The notes under the pieces were generated by a model, which was not told where the DNA came from, ran no database searches, and saw only the letters and a list, made by a program, of their open reading frames with translations. From NCBI RefSeq assembly GCF_001941965.1, contig NZ_MKZO01000058.1:1-64000 (forward strand): 64,000 nucleotides of DNA, written 5' to 3'. Positions within the stretch are counted from its first letter, which is position 1, and every line of letters begins with the position of its first letter. Below are positions 44,344-53,527 of this stretch, piece after piece. Origin of the DNA: Pseudomonas putida. GTDB lineage: Bacteria; Pseudomonadota; Gammaproteobacteria; Pseudomonadales; Pseudomonadaceae. Position numbers and translations under genes: made by a program.

Positions 44344-46338
44344 TCAAGAAATACTTGGCCCGCGCTGCCGTCCAAGCTCCCAAGATACGCCGCCACCGCG
44401 CACCACGGCGGCGATATGCTGCCCCAGCCGCTGCTCGATCACCGGCCGCCACGGCACCAAGCTGAATCCCATGCCGTCGTCCAGCATCGCGTAGCGCCCG
44501 CTGGCGAGCATGACGCTGCGCCGGTAGATGCCAGCCACGCGCTGCCCGTCGGCCACCGGGCGATGCTCCAGGCCGGTTTCAGCGGCAATGCCCTTCGCGG
44601 CCTGTGCCAGTTCCCGGTTGCGCAGTGTGCCCAGCAGGTTGCGCGCCAGGATCACGCGCTGCCCGCGCCGCTCGGCCAGCCCCTGTTCGGCCAGGAAGTC
44701 GGCGCGCTGTTGCATGGCCTGTTTGGCCTCGCCACCAAAGCCCAGGTCGCCCAGGCCCGAGCCGCCGCCGATCAACTGCTGGTCGAGCCACGTGGCCCCG
44801 ATCACGCGGGCCTGCCGCTCGATGGGCAAGTGCGATTTCAGCTCCACGGCCACGCCGCCCAGGCGCTGCGCGTCGTACTGGCGGCCACGCTCGGCCAGGT
44901 CGTCCGGCACCTTCCATAGCCCTTCGGCAACGCGCTCCACAATGCCGGCCCGACGCAGGGCCTCCAGCCGGCGGATGTGGGCGGCGACGACTTCTTGCGG
45001 GTCGCGTCCGGCCTTGGCCCGGCCCTGCCCGATCGCCAGGTGATGGTCAGTGCGGTACAGGCCATCGCTCGCCAGCGCGGCGATGTTCTTGTCGGCTGCG
45101 CGCACGTCGGCCGAGCCTTTCACCTCCACCACGGCGCCGCTCGGGTAGTTCGCCAGCTCGTCGCGGGCGTTGAGCGCGACGTAATGGGCCTTGCCGTCCA
45201 CCCCGTCGATGACCAGATAGCCCCGGTCGCGCAGCTCGTCGGCCAGCCCCTTCGCGGCCACACGGCCGAGGATGGTTCGGCCATCGTCCCCCGGCTCGAA
45301 CACGGCCAGCTCGCGCGGCTCGCCGCGCATGGCCCGCTGCACGGTGCGGATGATGTCGCCGCGCTCGCCCAGCGCGCGCAATGTCTTTTCCGCATCGGCA
45401 TGGATGGCCCAGGTGCCGGGCTGCGTCTCGTCGGCCAGGCCCAGGCGCTGCAAGTGTTGCAGGCGGCCGATTAGCATCAGGCGTTGGCGCTGCAAGCGGG
45501 GGGCGTTGAACCTTTCGACGCGCACCAGGCCATCGCCGCCGGCCTCGCCTATCTCACGCTTGAGGGTGCGATCCAGGCTCGTCCACCGCTCTTGCTCCAC
45601 CTCACGCTGCAAGGTCTGCTGGATCTCCAGTTCGGTGCGCGGCCCCAGCCATTCGGTCGCCAGCTCGGCGGCGCGATAGCGGAAGCCATCGGCGATGTAG
45701 TCGCCCGCGATGATGAGGTCTTTGCCGGTGTCGTCGCGCCCGCGCACGACGATGTGCGTGTGCGGGTTGTCGGTGTTCCAGTGGTTCACGGCCACCCAAT
45801 CGAGGCCCGTACCCAGGTCGGCCTCCATGCGGCCCATGAGGTGCCGCGTGTAGGTGCGCAGGTCTTCCAGCTCCGCGCCATCCTCGGGCGAGAGGATGAA
45901 GCGGAAATGGTGCCGGTCGTCGGCGCAGCGTTCCTTGAAGGCGTCGAGATCGGCCACGTCTGTCTGCGGCCCGTAGGCTTGGCCCGGCTCGCCGTCGCGG
46001 CCCACGCCGTCGCGCTCGATGTAGCGCAGGTGCTTGGCGAGCGACTGCGGGCTGGCCCGCTGGTGGTTCACCAGCAGCGTCTTGATGGTCGCGCGCCGCG
46101 ACATAGGCGTCAGCTTCGCCCCGGCGAAGCGTGCTGCCGTGTGGCCGCGCCCCAGGCGCGAGCCGGGCCGCTGGCCGGTGCCACTCGCCGATGCCGGACG
46201 GCGCACCGTGGACTTGCCGCTGCTGGCTTTGCCCGCCTGTTTGAGCACCTTGGAAACGAAGCTCTGCCCCTGGCCCTTGCCCCGGTTCTTCGGGGCGCTG
46301 GGGCGCACGCGGAAATCGTCGTCGCGGCGGTCGGTCAT
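44344..46338 (-). CDS. DUF3363 relaxase (TraI/RlxS-like, VirD2 type)
   Basis: A 664-residue relaxase that nicks oriT and leads the transferred strand. The HUH metal site is NHWNTDNPHTHIVVRG (H186, H193, H195), and Y106 in LRYIERDG is a candidate catalytic tyrosine. The N-terminal tail (about 1-75) is basic and disordered. The C-terminal DUF3363 half follows from about residue 290. The start at 46338 begins MTDRRDDDF; an upstream ATG at 46713 lies in hairpin-rich DNA that looks like oriT. This is the core mobilisation gene of the element. Confidence 0.9.
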   Translation of the reverse strand: MTDRRDDDFRVRPSAPKNRGKGQGQSFVSKVLKQAGKASSGKSTVRRPASASGTGQRPGSRLGRGHTAARFAGAKLTPMSRRATIKTLLVNHQRASPQSLAKHLRYIERDGVGRDGEPGQAYGPQTDVADLDAFKERCADDRHHFRFILSPEDGAELEDLRTYTRHLMGRMEADLGTGLDWVAVNHWNTDNPHTHIVVRGRDDTGKDLIIAGDYIADGFRYRAAELATEWLGPRTELEIQQTLQREVEQERWTSLDRTLKREIGEAGGDGLVRVERFNAPRLQRQRLMLIGRLQHLQRLGLADETQPGTWAIHADAEKTLRALGERGDIIRTVQRAMRGEPRELAVFEPGDDGRTILGRVAAKGLADELRDRGYLVIDGVDGKAHYVALNARDELANYPSGAVVEVKGSADVRAADKNIAALASDGLYRTDHHLAIGQGRAKAGRDPQEVVAAHIRRLEALRRAGIVERVAEGLWKVPDDLAERGRQYDAQRLGGVAVELKSHLPIERQARVIGATWLDQQLIGGGSGLGDLGFGGEAKQAMQQRADFLAEQGLAERRGQRVILARNLLGTLRNRELAQAAKGIAAETGLEHRPVADGQRVAGIYRRSVMLASGRYAMLDDGMGFSLVPWRPVIEQRLGQHIAAVVRGGGVSWELGRQRGPSIS

Positions 46339-46783
46339 GGCTGCGCTCCCTGCAAGCTCTGGCGTGTCCTGTCGTGCGAAGCACGCGGACATGCCTGCAT
46401 TGGCGCGACCTTCGCGCCGAACGCGGCACGGCGGCAAAGCCGCTCCGTGCCGCGCCACCCCCATGTGCAGACTGGCTTTCGACGCGGCCCGGTGCCGCGT
46501 CCTTTTGTCTTGCCTTCCGCCTTTGCCCCTCGCTGTCGCTCCGGGCGTCGGCGGCCCGGCGGCGCTGTGCTGCTTGCAGCCAGCCCGCCGGCGAACGCGC
46601 CGATGGCCGCAGGCCAGGCACGTTCGAGGCAAGACGCCTGCACACTGGACGGCTGCGCCGGAGACAGCGCGAAGTGCGGTGCGAATGCCCCCGCACTGCA
46701 CGCGCGACGACACGACGACGAACAGTAGAACGAGACGCCCGATGGCACGACAAGATGCACGGCAACGTGCAGCGAGTCGGCCA
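46339..46783. other. Candidate oriT region between the relaxase and traF
   Basis: A 445-bp non-coding stretch with several inverted repeats: CGTGC / GCACG (46373-46377 and 46381-46385), GGCGCGA / TCGCGCC (46402-46408 and 46412-46418), GCGGCACGG / CCGTGCCGC (46423-46431 and 46445-46453, with an inner stem) and AGTGCGG / CCGCACT (46673-46679 and 46691-46697). Origins of transfer commonly lie beside the relaxase gene, so this is the best oriT candidate. No known nic sequence was recognised. Confidence 0.5.
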
Positions 46784-47380
46784 TCATGGGCGCGACTCCA
46801 GCCAGACCGGATGCGCGAAGCCGATCACGGCGGATGCGCTGACCGGGCCGAAATACCGGCTGTCGAACGATGCCGGATTGGTCATGCTCAACAGGAACAG
46901 CTCGCCCGCTTGGAGACGGCGGCAAAGCTGCAAGGATGGCAGTTGCCGGCCCAGCCGGTCGGCGGGCAGCGCGGCGGCCGCAGGCTCGCCGTCGATGCGT
47001 ACCTGACCAGCAACGATGCAAACGTGTTGTGGCGCGACCGCACCCACACGTTTGAGCAGCGGCACGCGCGTCGGCAGGTAGCCGCGCTGCGCGGCCAGCA
47101 TGGCGGACTTGGCGGGCAGCGGCACCAGCACAATGCTGTCCACGGACAACGGACGTGGCAGCGAGGCGGTGCGCGGGTCGAACGGTTCGATGCGATACCA
47201 GCCGACCGCCACGCTGTCGGACGGGTTGTAGGTCAGGCGCGGCAGCGGCGACACGAAAGCCGCCCAGGCCAGCGCAGCGAGGCCGACGGCGGCGAAGCCC
47301 GCCAGGACGATGCGAGCGCGCAAACGTGCACGGGGCGAGCGAGGACGCGACACGGGGCCGGTCGTGGAAATAGTGGTCAT
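46784..47380 (-). CDS. traF: TraF, S26-type signal peptidase for pilin maturation
   Basis: A 198-residue protein with one membrane segment (about residues 23-42). The S26 peptidase core has the Ser nucleophile in NPSDSVAVGWY (S55 region) and the Lys base in PLLKRVGAV (about 106-114). TraF processes the TrbC pilin in related conjugation systems. Its start overlaps the DUF2840 stop. It ends 445 bp before the relaxase gene in the transcribed direction, separated by the putative oriT. Confidence 0.82.
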   Translation of the reverse strand: MTTISTTGPVSRPRSPRARLRARIVLAGFAAVGLAALAWAAFVSPLPRLTYNPSDSVAVGWYRIEPFDPRTASLPRPLSVDSIVLVPLPAKSAMLAAQRGYLPTRVPLLKRVGAVAPQHVCIVAGQVRIDGEPAAAALPADRLGRQLPSLQLCRRLQAGELFLLSMTNPASFDSRYFGPVSASAVIGFAHPVWLESRP

Positions 47381-47922
47381 GGGAATGTCCTCCCGGCCAG
47401 CCAGGCGGCGTGCCGTTCGATGCTGTATTCGGGCAGCGGCGAGCGCGCCGCAAGCCGGTTGGCGAGCGCGCGCCAGTACGCGGGCGACACGGCGGTGGGC
47501 GCGATGCCCAGAGCCTCAATGCCGTCGATGCGTTCGAGCACGGCGCGCACGCTGGCATCGCCTTCGGCGTGCAGCAGCAGGTGTGCGCCCGGCTGCACGG
47601 CAGGAATGCGCTGCACCGCATCGAGCGGCGTGGCGGTCTGCATCACCATGAGCTGCCAGCGGATCGTGCCGTAGTCGTTCGCCTGCCAGCGGATGCGGCA
47701 GAGCACCGCACCCGGCAGGAACACGGCGCAGCGCCGCCAGCGGTCGAGCTGGAGCGTGCGTGCCGGTTCGCCGAAGCGCAGGTAGAGCTTGAAACGGGCA
47801 TCGATGTAGGCCAGCGCCACGCGCGTCAGCGGCACGTTGCCGGCCTGGCCGGTGAGTGTCGCAAGCGCGGGCCGCGATGCAGCCGTGGGCGCGTGCGCCG
47901 CAGGTAAGGCGGATGTGTTCAT
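47377..47922 (-). CDS. DUF2840 protein
   Basis: A 181-residue protein of the DUF2840 family, recognisable from VALAYIDARFKLYLRFGEP (about 33-51), RRCAVFLPGAVLCRIRWQANDYGTIRW and the ERHAAWLAG end. It regularly sits between parA and traF in Tn4371-type elements. Function unknown. The start at 47922 overlaps the stop of the upstream RHH gene; its own end overlaps traF. Confidence 0.82.
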   Translation of the reverse strand: MNTSALPAAHAPTAASRPALATLTGQAGNVPLTRVALAYIDARFKLYLRFGEPARTLQLDRWRRCAVFLPGAVLCRIRWQANDYGTIRWQLMVMQTATPLDAVQRIPAVQPGAHLLLHAEGDASVRAVLERIDGIEALGIAPTAVSPAYWRALANRLAARSPLPEYSIERHAAWLAGRTFP

Positions 47923-48191
47923 GGCGTGTTCTCCCTGCGGTGTTCCGGAAACTCGCGCTCCAGCAGTTCGCGCAGTAGTTCGGCCACGGTCACGCCTCGC
48001 GTGAAGGCCGATACCTTGATGCGCGCCCGCATGGCGGGCGTAATGTCGAGCGTCAGGCGAGCCGTGTAGAGGTCGCCTTTGTTGAGTGCATCGGCGTCGC
48101 CCTGGCGAATCCACGCCTCGGCGTGAGGATTCGCGGGCGGGCGTGCGCCGATGCCAACGCGCTTACCGCGTGGTGGCTGCTTCGCTGTCAT
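47919..48191 (-). CDS. Ribbon-helix-helix-like partner of ParA
   Basis: A 90-residue protein. The C-terminal half (LYTARLTLDITPAMRARIKVSAFTRGVTVAELLRELL) resembles a ribbon-helix-helix DNA-binding domain. It follows parA with an ATGA overlap, the position of a centromere-binding protein or regulator. A partitioning role with ParA is inferred from position. The ATG at 48191 was chosen for the overlap; an ATG at 48200 is possible. Confidence 0.7.
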   Translation of the reverse strand: MTAKQPPRGKRVGIGARPPANPHAEAWIRQGDADALNKGDLYTARLTLDITPAMRARIKVSAFTRGVTVAELLRELLEREFPEHRRENTP

Positions 48192-48826
48192 GTCGGCCAC
48201 CGCAGCAGTTCGTCCACCAGTGCGGTGATTTCGCGTGCGGCGGCACTGTCGGGTGCCGTCTCACGGGCGAGCCGGCCAGCGGCCACGCTGTCGGCGAACA
48301 CGATGCGCTGATGCACCTCCGAGCGCAGCGCGGGAAGCGGCTGTTCGGCCAGCGATTGCCGTGCCTCGCGGCCGATGATGGTGGTGCTGACGCGCCGGTT
48401 GATGACGAAGGCCGCGCGCAGTGCAGGCCGGAACACCTGCGCCTCGCGGATCAGCGCCACCATCTCGGCGCTGGCCCACACGTCATAGGGGCTGGGCTGC
48501 ACCGGGATCAGCACGCGCTCGGCCGCCAGCAGCGCGGAGCGCGCCAAGGCGGCAATCCTGGGTGGGCCGTCGATGATGACGTGATCGGCCCGCCTGGCCA
48601 ACTCTGGCGCTTCCTGATGCAGCGTTTCGCGGGCCAAGCCCACGGCGCTGAACAGCCGTGGCAAGCCCTGCTGGCTTCTGCGCTGCGTCCAATCCAGTGA
48701 TGAGCCCTGCGGATCGGCATCGAGCAGGACGACATGCTGGCCGTGCATCGCCAGTTCGCCCGCGATGTGCGTGGCGAGCGTGGTCTTGCCGACACCGCCT
48801 TTCTGGTTGAGCAGAGCGAGGATCAT
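48188..48826 (-). CDS. parA: ParA-like partitioning ATPase
   Basis: A 212-residue deviant-Walker ATPase. NQKGGVGKTTLATHIA (residues 7-22) carries the deviant Walker A, LLDADPQGSSLDW follows, and VIIDGPPR is Walker B. Such proteins move the element's DNA to daughter cells. It lies downstream of repA and the iteron array, and overlaps the RHH gene. Its presence with RepA suggests the element can be kept as a circle for some time after excision. Confidence 0.88.
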   Translation of the reverse strand: MILALLNQKGGVGKTTLATHIAGELAMHGQHVVLLDADPQGSSLDWTQRRSQQGLPRLFSAVGLARETLHQEAPELARRADHVIIDGPPRIAALARSALLAAERVLIPVQPSPYDVWASAEMVALIREAQVFRPALRAAFVINRRVSTTIIGREARQSLAEQPLPALRSEVHQRIVFADSVAAGRLARETAPDSAAAREITALVDELLRWPT

Positions 48827-49127
48827 GGCGCGGCCCTCCAGTTTGAAGAACCGGGCTGTTCTTGCCCTGCTGAACGGCGTTTGGTTTTGGGCTGATTTCG
48901 CCTTTCAAGCCGCCGTGCTTTTTTCGTTTCGGGAGTTGTCCACCGAAACGGTGCTTCTCTACTAAAAGTTAGAGAATTTAAGTTAGGAATGTTAGAGGCC
49001 GGCGAAACCCAATGCTGGCGCGGGTTTTCGGCCAATTTTGTTGCCTGATAGCACGAGGATTTGTTGCCTGATAGCACGAGCCTTCTGTTGCCTGATAGCA
49101 CGAGTGAATTAACAGGTTTTCCCGCAC
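48827..49127. other. Intergenic region between repA and parA
   Basis: A 301-bp gap. 49039-49104 holds three direct repeats (see separate entry). 48950-49000 is A/T-rich (AAAAGTTAGAGAATTTAAGTTAGG), as expected at a replication or parA promoter region. No gene is seen. Confidence 0.6.
49039..49104. repeat. Three direct 19-bp iteron-like repeats next to repA
   Basis: TGTTGCCTGATAGCACGAG occurs exactly at 49039-49057, 49062-49080 and 49086-49104, with periods of 23 and 24 bp. Tandem repeats at about two helical turns beside a replication initiator gene are typical iterons where RepA binds. They sit just after the repA stop and before parA, next to an A/T-rich stretch. Confidence 0.85.
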
Positions 49128-49985
49128 TTATCCCCGTGCCGTGGGCGGCACGGGCCGGAAGGTCAGCAGCTCGGTTTTCTCGCCGGGCATCCGCTCGATG
49201 CCCAGGACGTAGCCGGGCAGCGACTGCCGCGCCACCAGCGTGCGCAGATCGGCGGCGAAGTCGTAGAAACGCGCCACGCTGCCCGACTTGCGGTACAAGT
49301 GCTGGAAATCGAATTGCCAGCCGTGCTCCTGCCGGCCTCCATGCTTGCGCACCAGCCGGTACAGCCAGCGTTCGATGCCGCCAGTGAGCCGGAAGTACGT
49401 CGGGTCGATGGTCAGTACCAAGGCGGCGTCCACCACGCCCGCGTAGAACCAGTCTGGCAGGATCAACTCTATGCCCAGTGGCGTGCCGCTGGCATCGGCC
49501 AGTTCCTTCCACTCGTTGATCCACGAGAATCGGTGCAGCCGCCTTCCCGTGGTTTCGCGGATGGACGTGGCCACTGTGGTCGATTGCAGCCGGTCGAGCG
49601 CGGCCTTGAGGCGCTGGTAGTCGCGCAGCGACGTACCGCGCCCGATGAAGCGCAGGATCTCGTAAGGGCGCACCTGCATCAGCCGCGAGGTCGGGATGCC
49701 CGCATCGCGGGCTTCCACGATTTGGCTGGCGGCCCAGATCAGGATGTCGGCATCCCAGATTGTTGCGATGCCGTGTTCCCGCGTCCCTTCCACGCAGATG
49801 GTGATGCCGCCCGCCCGGAAGTCGATCGGCGCGGTGCGCCGCGACTTCGCCAGCGAGAAGAACGGAAAGGCCATCAAGTCCTGGCTGTCGCGCGGCGCCA
49901 TGTCGCCCGGCAGCGCGCGGAACAGGTCGAGCTGTTCCCGCTGCTTTGCTGGTCGCTGCCGCAGGGGCAGCGATGGGCTGGACAT
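49128..49985 (-). CDS. RepA-like replication initiator
   Basis: A 285-residue initiator of the RepA/RPA type. FPFFSLAKSRRTAPIDFRAG (about 40-59) and WDADILIWAASQIVEA (about 77-92) mark the family, with winged-helix regions later (YQRLKAALDRLQSTTV; RWLYRLVRKHGGRQ). It should bind the iterons at 49039-49104 and start element replication. ATG 49985 was chosen; a GTG at 49997 is possible. It is preceded by an AlpA-like gene and a DUF2285 gene on the same strand. Confidence 0.85.
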   Translation of the reverse strand: MSSPSLPLRQRPAKQREQLDLFRALPGDMAPRDSQDLMAFPFFSLAKSRRTAPIDFRAGGITICVEGTREHGIATIWDADILIWAASQIVEARDAGIPTSRLMQVRPYEILRFIGRGTSLRDYQRLKAALDRLQSTTVATSIRETTGRRLHRFSWINEWKELADASGTPLGIELILPDWFYAGVVDAALVLTIDPTYFRLTGGIERWLYRLVRKHGGRQEHGWQFDFQHLYRKSGSVARFYDFAADLRTLVARQSLPGYVLGIERMPGEKTELLTFRPVPPTARG

Positions 49986-50011
49986 GGCGATTGCCACCGG
50001 CGAGCCAGAGA

Positions 50012-50296
50012 TCAGCGGCCGTCACGGTAGTCGCCCGCATGCCGCTCGGCATATTCCGGGTCGGAAGTCGCCGCGTAGCTGTGCGCATCGGCCCAGGCAT
50101 CCAGGTCGGACACCGCGTACATGACACGGCGGCCGAACTTGCGAAACTTCGGCCCGCCGCCGATCACGCGCTGTTTCTCCAGCGTGCGCGGCGACAGGCG
50201 CAGGTAGTCGGCGGCTTCGTCGTTGGTCAGGTAGCGTTGGGGCTGCGCGGGTGCAGCGACAGCAGCGGCGGCAGGCCGCAAGGGAGCAGGTCGCAT
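50012..50296 (-). CDS. AlpA-like helix-turn-helix protein
   Basis: A 94-residue protein with an AlpA/MerR-like HTH: YLTNDEAADYLRLSPRTLEKQRV (about 22-44), then GGPKFRKFGRRVMY and LDAWADAH. Members act as excisionase-like or regulatory proteins. GGAGG lies 8 bp before the ATG at 50296. It precedes repA with a 26-bp gap. Control of repA or excision is plausible. Confidence 0.8.
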   Translation of the reverse strand: MRPAPLRPAAAAVAAPAQPQRYLTNDEAADYLRLSPRTLEKQRVIGGGPKFRKFGRRVMYAVSDLDAWADAHSYAATSDPEYAERHAGDYRDGR

Positions 50297-50408
50297 GGGA
50301 AGTACCTCCATCAAGCCCGGCCACACCACGCGGCCGGATAGAGGCACTTTCAAGAAAGCGAGGCTTCTTGCTAAGGGACGAAATGAAGAGGCTGCAAAAC
50401 GTCCCCCC

Positions 50409-51179
50409 TTACTGCGATGCAACTGGCGGAAGCTGCGCCAGGCTGCGATAGCCGCCGCGCATCAACGCCTCGCCACGCCGCACCAGCCGCCGCACGCGGG
50501 CACGCAAGGCGCTGTCCTTGTGCCAGTCGGCCGCGACGGCATCAGTGCCGAACAAGCCTTCGGCCACTTCGCGCAAGGACGCGCCCGCCAGGGTGGCGTC
50601 GAGCGCCTGCAAGGTGTGCAGTTCCAGCATTGCCGATAGCGACGGACGTGGCCGAACGGTCGCCGCAGGTGCGGCACCGGCGGCTACGGCGATCGTATTC
50701 AATTCGCTCGCGATGGCCGCATAGCGTTCGCAAGGCGCGGCGCAGGCCCGGATGGCATAGGCGTAAGCCATGCCGTCGGCCAAGCCTGGCGCGAGCACGA
50801 AGCGCAGGCAGCAGCCGGGCCAGCGCGCCATCAGCACCAGGCGCTTGCCGTCATGGATCAGGTGTTTGCGGCCCGGCAGCTTCCAGAACTCAAAACCCAG
50901 CGCATCGGGCGGCGGATCTGCATCCGGGTAGAGCTGCACCACGGCATCGTGATCGGGGAACCAGGCCGGATGCGCATCCCGCGAATCCAGGGTGGGATCT
51001 TCCAGCAGACGCAGCCCCCAGCGCTCGGCAGCATCCGGTTGGCGACGATGGCGCAGCCAGTCGCGCCGGTAGTCGGGATCGCGGCGCAGATACTCCCAGG
51101 CCAGCGCCGGGCCATCCAGGTGCAGAACGTAGAGATAGGCCGCCGTGGCATACCACGGCTCGGCACTGCGATCAGCCAT
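50409..51179 (-). CDS. DUF2285 protein
   Basis: A 256-residue protein. The N-terminal part (AWEYLRRDPDYRRDW, about 27-41) is the DUF6499-like start and the C-terminal part (about 180-250, with ELHTLQALDATLAGASLREVAEGLFG and RVRRLVRRGEALMRGGYR) is the DUF2285 domain, a helix-turn-helix-like fold. It is a routine member of the maintenance module in Tn4371-type elements. Possibly a transcription regulator of repA and parA. Confidence 0.82.
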   Translation of the reverse strand: MADRSAEPWYATAAYLYVLHLDGPALAWEYLRRDPDYRRDWLRHRRQPDAAERWGLRLLEDPTLDSRDAHPAWFPDHDAVVQLYPDADPPPDALGFEFWKLPGRKHLIHDGKRLVLMARWPGCCLRFVLAPGLADGMAYAYAIRACAAPCERYAAIASELNTIAVAAGAAPAATVRPRPSLSAMLELHTLQALDATLAGASLREVAEGLFGTDAVAADWHKDSALRARVRRLVRRGEALMRGGYRSLAQLPPVASQ

Positions 51180-51500
51180 GAGGCAACCTCCCTGTGCTGG
51201 GGATGCGTCGCCAAAGCGAAACGGCGTGCTACGAGGCCATCGTCAAAACGTTATGGGTGAAGCGTAAATTGGCAGTGTCAAGACCGATGGACTCCGATGC
51301 GTTGCTGAAATCGTCCGAATGCGACGGCGGCAACGCACTCCAATGGCATGCCGCGTCGGCCAGCTTGCCGCAGCCCGCGCCAGGCATCATGACCGTTTCG
51401 ATCAGGCACGCACCGCTACGGTGCAAGACTGCCGATTCAGACCGAACGGGTCATAGACCAGACCGAAATAGACATAGTGCGCCCCGCTTCGCGGTGGCGC
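51180..51500. other. Intergenic region, no gene seen
   Basis: A 321-bp gap between the DUF2285 and DUF2958 genes on the minus strand. No convincing reading frame, hairpin terminator or repeat was seen. Confidence 0.5.
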
Positions 51501-51848
51501 TCAATCGGTGATCGAGCCGTTGTCTTCGGCCAGTCGCAGGTATTCCGACAGCCGCCGCACCGGCTTGAAGTAGCGATCCCGCATCACGGGCTGCTGGCGC
51601 GGCCCGACGATGGCGGCCAGGTCGGACAGCTTCACCGTTCCCAGTGCAGGCATGCCAATCCCCAGGTCGATCAAACCGTGGGCGGTATCGCCATCGGCTG
51701 GATCGAGTGAGGCCAGCAGCCAGGTGACATGCGCATCCGGGGTGAACAGGCGCACCACGGGCAGTGGATCGGTGTCCTGCCCGGCAGCACGGGCTTGGCC
51801 GTTGGCCAGCAGGCGCAAGCGTTCGTCGGCGGTGATGAGCGGGGTCAT
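51501..51848 (-). CDS. DUF2958 protein
   Basis: A 115-residue protein of the DUF2958 family, recognised from LITADERLRLLANG at the start, VVRLFTPDAHVTWLLASLDP and the GLIDLGIGMPALGTVKLSDL region. The family is common in conjugative elements; function unknown. The start at 51848 begins at MTPLITADE. A 265-bp gap to the XRE gene upstream holds nothing I recognise. Confidence 0.82.
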   Translation of the reverse strand: MTPLITADERLRLLANGQARAAGQDTDPLPVVRLFTPDAHVTWLLASLDPADGDTAHGLIDLGIGMPALGTVKLSDLAAIVGPRQQPVMRDRYFKPVRRLSEYLRLAEDNGSITD

Positions 51849-52113
51849 GGTTTTACTCCCACGGATGCACAAAGCATCAGAGACGCTTTACCGCGTTCCC
51901 TCGTAAGCGGGGATGCGCAAGCCCACGCATCCGCAGAAGCGTGGAAGCACGAAGGCACATGCACGGAAGTCAAGAAAGACACGGATCAGGCTCTCCGCTT
52001 TTGAAGAAAGCCGCCAATGCGGATTTCAGTAAAGGCACAAAAACAGGTGAGATTGGATGAATGAGTTAAATATAACGTGGTTTTAATTGTGCTGCGAATC
52101 GACGCTTCTGTCT

Positions 52114-52404
52114 ATGCAGAAGCGAACCGTCCAGCGCGGCCGACCGGCCGGCTCCACCACCTTCGACGCCGAGCTGGCCCAGGCTTTCGGTGTGGCGGTG
52201 CGTGCGCTGCGCACGGAACGCGGCATCGCCCAGGAAACGCTGGCCAACCTGGCCGGCATTGAGCGCTCGCACATGGGCAAGATCGAGCGCGGCGAGCACG
52301 CGCCGACCCTGGCGATCATCTTCAAGATCGCCGGTGCTCTGGAGTGCAGCACAGCAGCGCTAATGGCCGAGGCGGAAAACCGACTTTCGGCTTCCGAGAC
52401 GTAG
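52114..52404 (+). CDS. XRE-family HTH regulator
   Basis: A 96-residue Cro/C1-type regulator. VRALRTERGIAQETLANLAGIERSHMGKIERGEHAPTLAIIFKIAGALE (about 30-78) is a full XRE domain. It has no effector domain and could set the state of the element. It is on the plus strand, opposite to most of the maintenance module, and lies beside the DUF736 gene. A TTG start at 52087 is a possible alternative to the ATG. Confidence 0.8.
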   Translation: MQKRTVQRGRPAGSTTFDAELAQAFGVAVRALRTERGIAQETLANLAGIERSHMGKIERGEHAPTLAIIFKIAGALECSTAALMAEAENRLSASET

Positions 52405-52437
52405 CGCCTCGTCGCGATGGACGGGGCGCTGCGGCGG

Positions 52438-52752
52438 TTACGCCGCTTTGGGCTTGCTACGCGACCAGATCAGGTCGTGCGTGCCGTCCCCGTTGTCGAT
52501 CAGACGGGCATAGACCGTTGCAGGGAAAGAAGGATCGTCCAGGGTCACGGACACGTAGGAGCGTCCTGCCTCGCTGGTCTTTTTCCACGCTGCGCCGATG
52601 TCATGGCCAGCCGCTTGCAGGCGGTAGTCGGGTGCGCTTTCGTTGTTACCTTTGTCGTTGGGAACCAGCTTGACCTTGACGTTGAGGGTCAGGGTGCGAA
52701 GCGTGCCGGTGAAGCCGTCTTTCTCTGCGGTGAAGGTGCCGATGTTTGCCAT
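52438..52752 (-). CDS. DUF736 protein
   Basis: A 104-residue protein of the DUF736 family (MANIGTFTAEKDGFTGTLRTL start, PDYRLQAAG in the middle). It is short, soluble and of unknown function, but almost always found in this module of Tn4371-type elements. AAAGGAAA precedes the ATG at 52752 on the minus strand. It converges with the XRE gene. Confidence 0.85.
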   Translation of the reverse strand: MANIGTFTAEKDGFTGTLRTLTLNVKVKLVPNDKGNNESAPDYRLQAAGHDIGAAWKKTSEAGRSYVSVTLDDPSFPATVYARLIDNGDGTHDLIWSRSKPKAA

Positions 52753-53527
52753 GATGAATTTCCTTTCGGTTGAACAGGGTTCGCGCCCATCGCGTCCTGT
52801 TGTGATCCGAACGGCGGGGGGACGGGCTGGCTGCACCGCTTGCGGGCGCAACGCAGTGGAGCGCCTGGAAGCGAAAGGAATTTGTCCCGCGAGGAATGCG
52901 CGCAGCGCAGGGGAAATTGTTTTCGCTGGAAGGTTGCAGCCATAGAAGCTCGGCCACCGCCAGTATTCATAAACAGACAGAACGCCTTGGGCCGACCCGC
53001 TCCGGAAGGAAACATGGCCGGCTCGGCTCCCCGCGTGACGGCGTCACCGGCTTGCGCCCTGACACGGGCAAGGACAACGCCCAGCGACAAGGTGAACGCG
53101 TCCCTGACGTAGCAGGCGGCCTCTTGCTTGAGGCGTGGCGTGGAAGCTCCATTGCAAGGCCGGGCGGCGTGTCGGTGAACCGTCCTTCGTGACGTACAAG
53201 CGACGAACCGCCAGCGTCGAGGACGGCACGCTTTCATGCAACCTGTGGCAGCAAGCCGGGGCGTAGGCCCACAAGCCCCGATCATTGGTGCGGGGCGCAT
53301 TCGGAATGTCGTCGGCGCTGTGCGCCGACGCACTGATGGGTTTTGATCGGCTTCGAGGGTTTCCCGCGCACAAGGCTACTTGTGCGCCACCCCTGCGCGG
53401 CCTGCCCGAAGGCGGCGCAGGGGCGCTCTGGCTTTGGGCCTTGAACACCGGGCGCGGCTACCGCCGCGCCCGGATTTTTGGCATTCCCCGCGCCCAAGAC
53501 GGAACGGCTTGGGCGCGGGACTGCTCC
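52753..53527. other. Intergenic region, no gene seen
   Basis: A 775-bp stretch between the DUF736 gene and the next small gene on the minus strand. Frames are short and no family is recognised. It is GC-rich and may hold a regulatory or untranslated RNA, but no clear structure was found. Confidence 0.45.

Noticed and set aside
46339-46713. Longer N-terminus of the relaxase from ATG 46713
   Set aside because: The added residues are low-complexity Arg/Ala-rich and cover the hairpins of the candidate oriT; the conserved protein starts at 46338.
49039-49104. CRISPR-like array
   Set aside because: Repeats are only 19 bp with 4-5 bp between them, so there are no spacers; they fit iterons.
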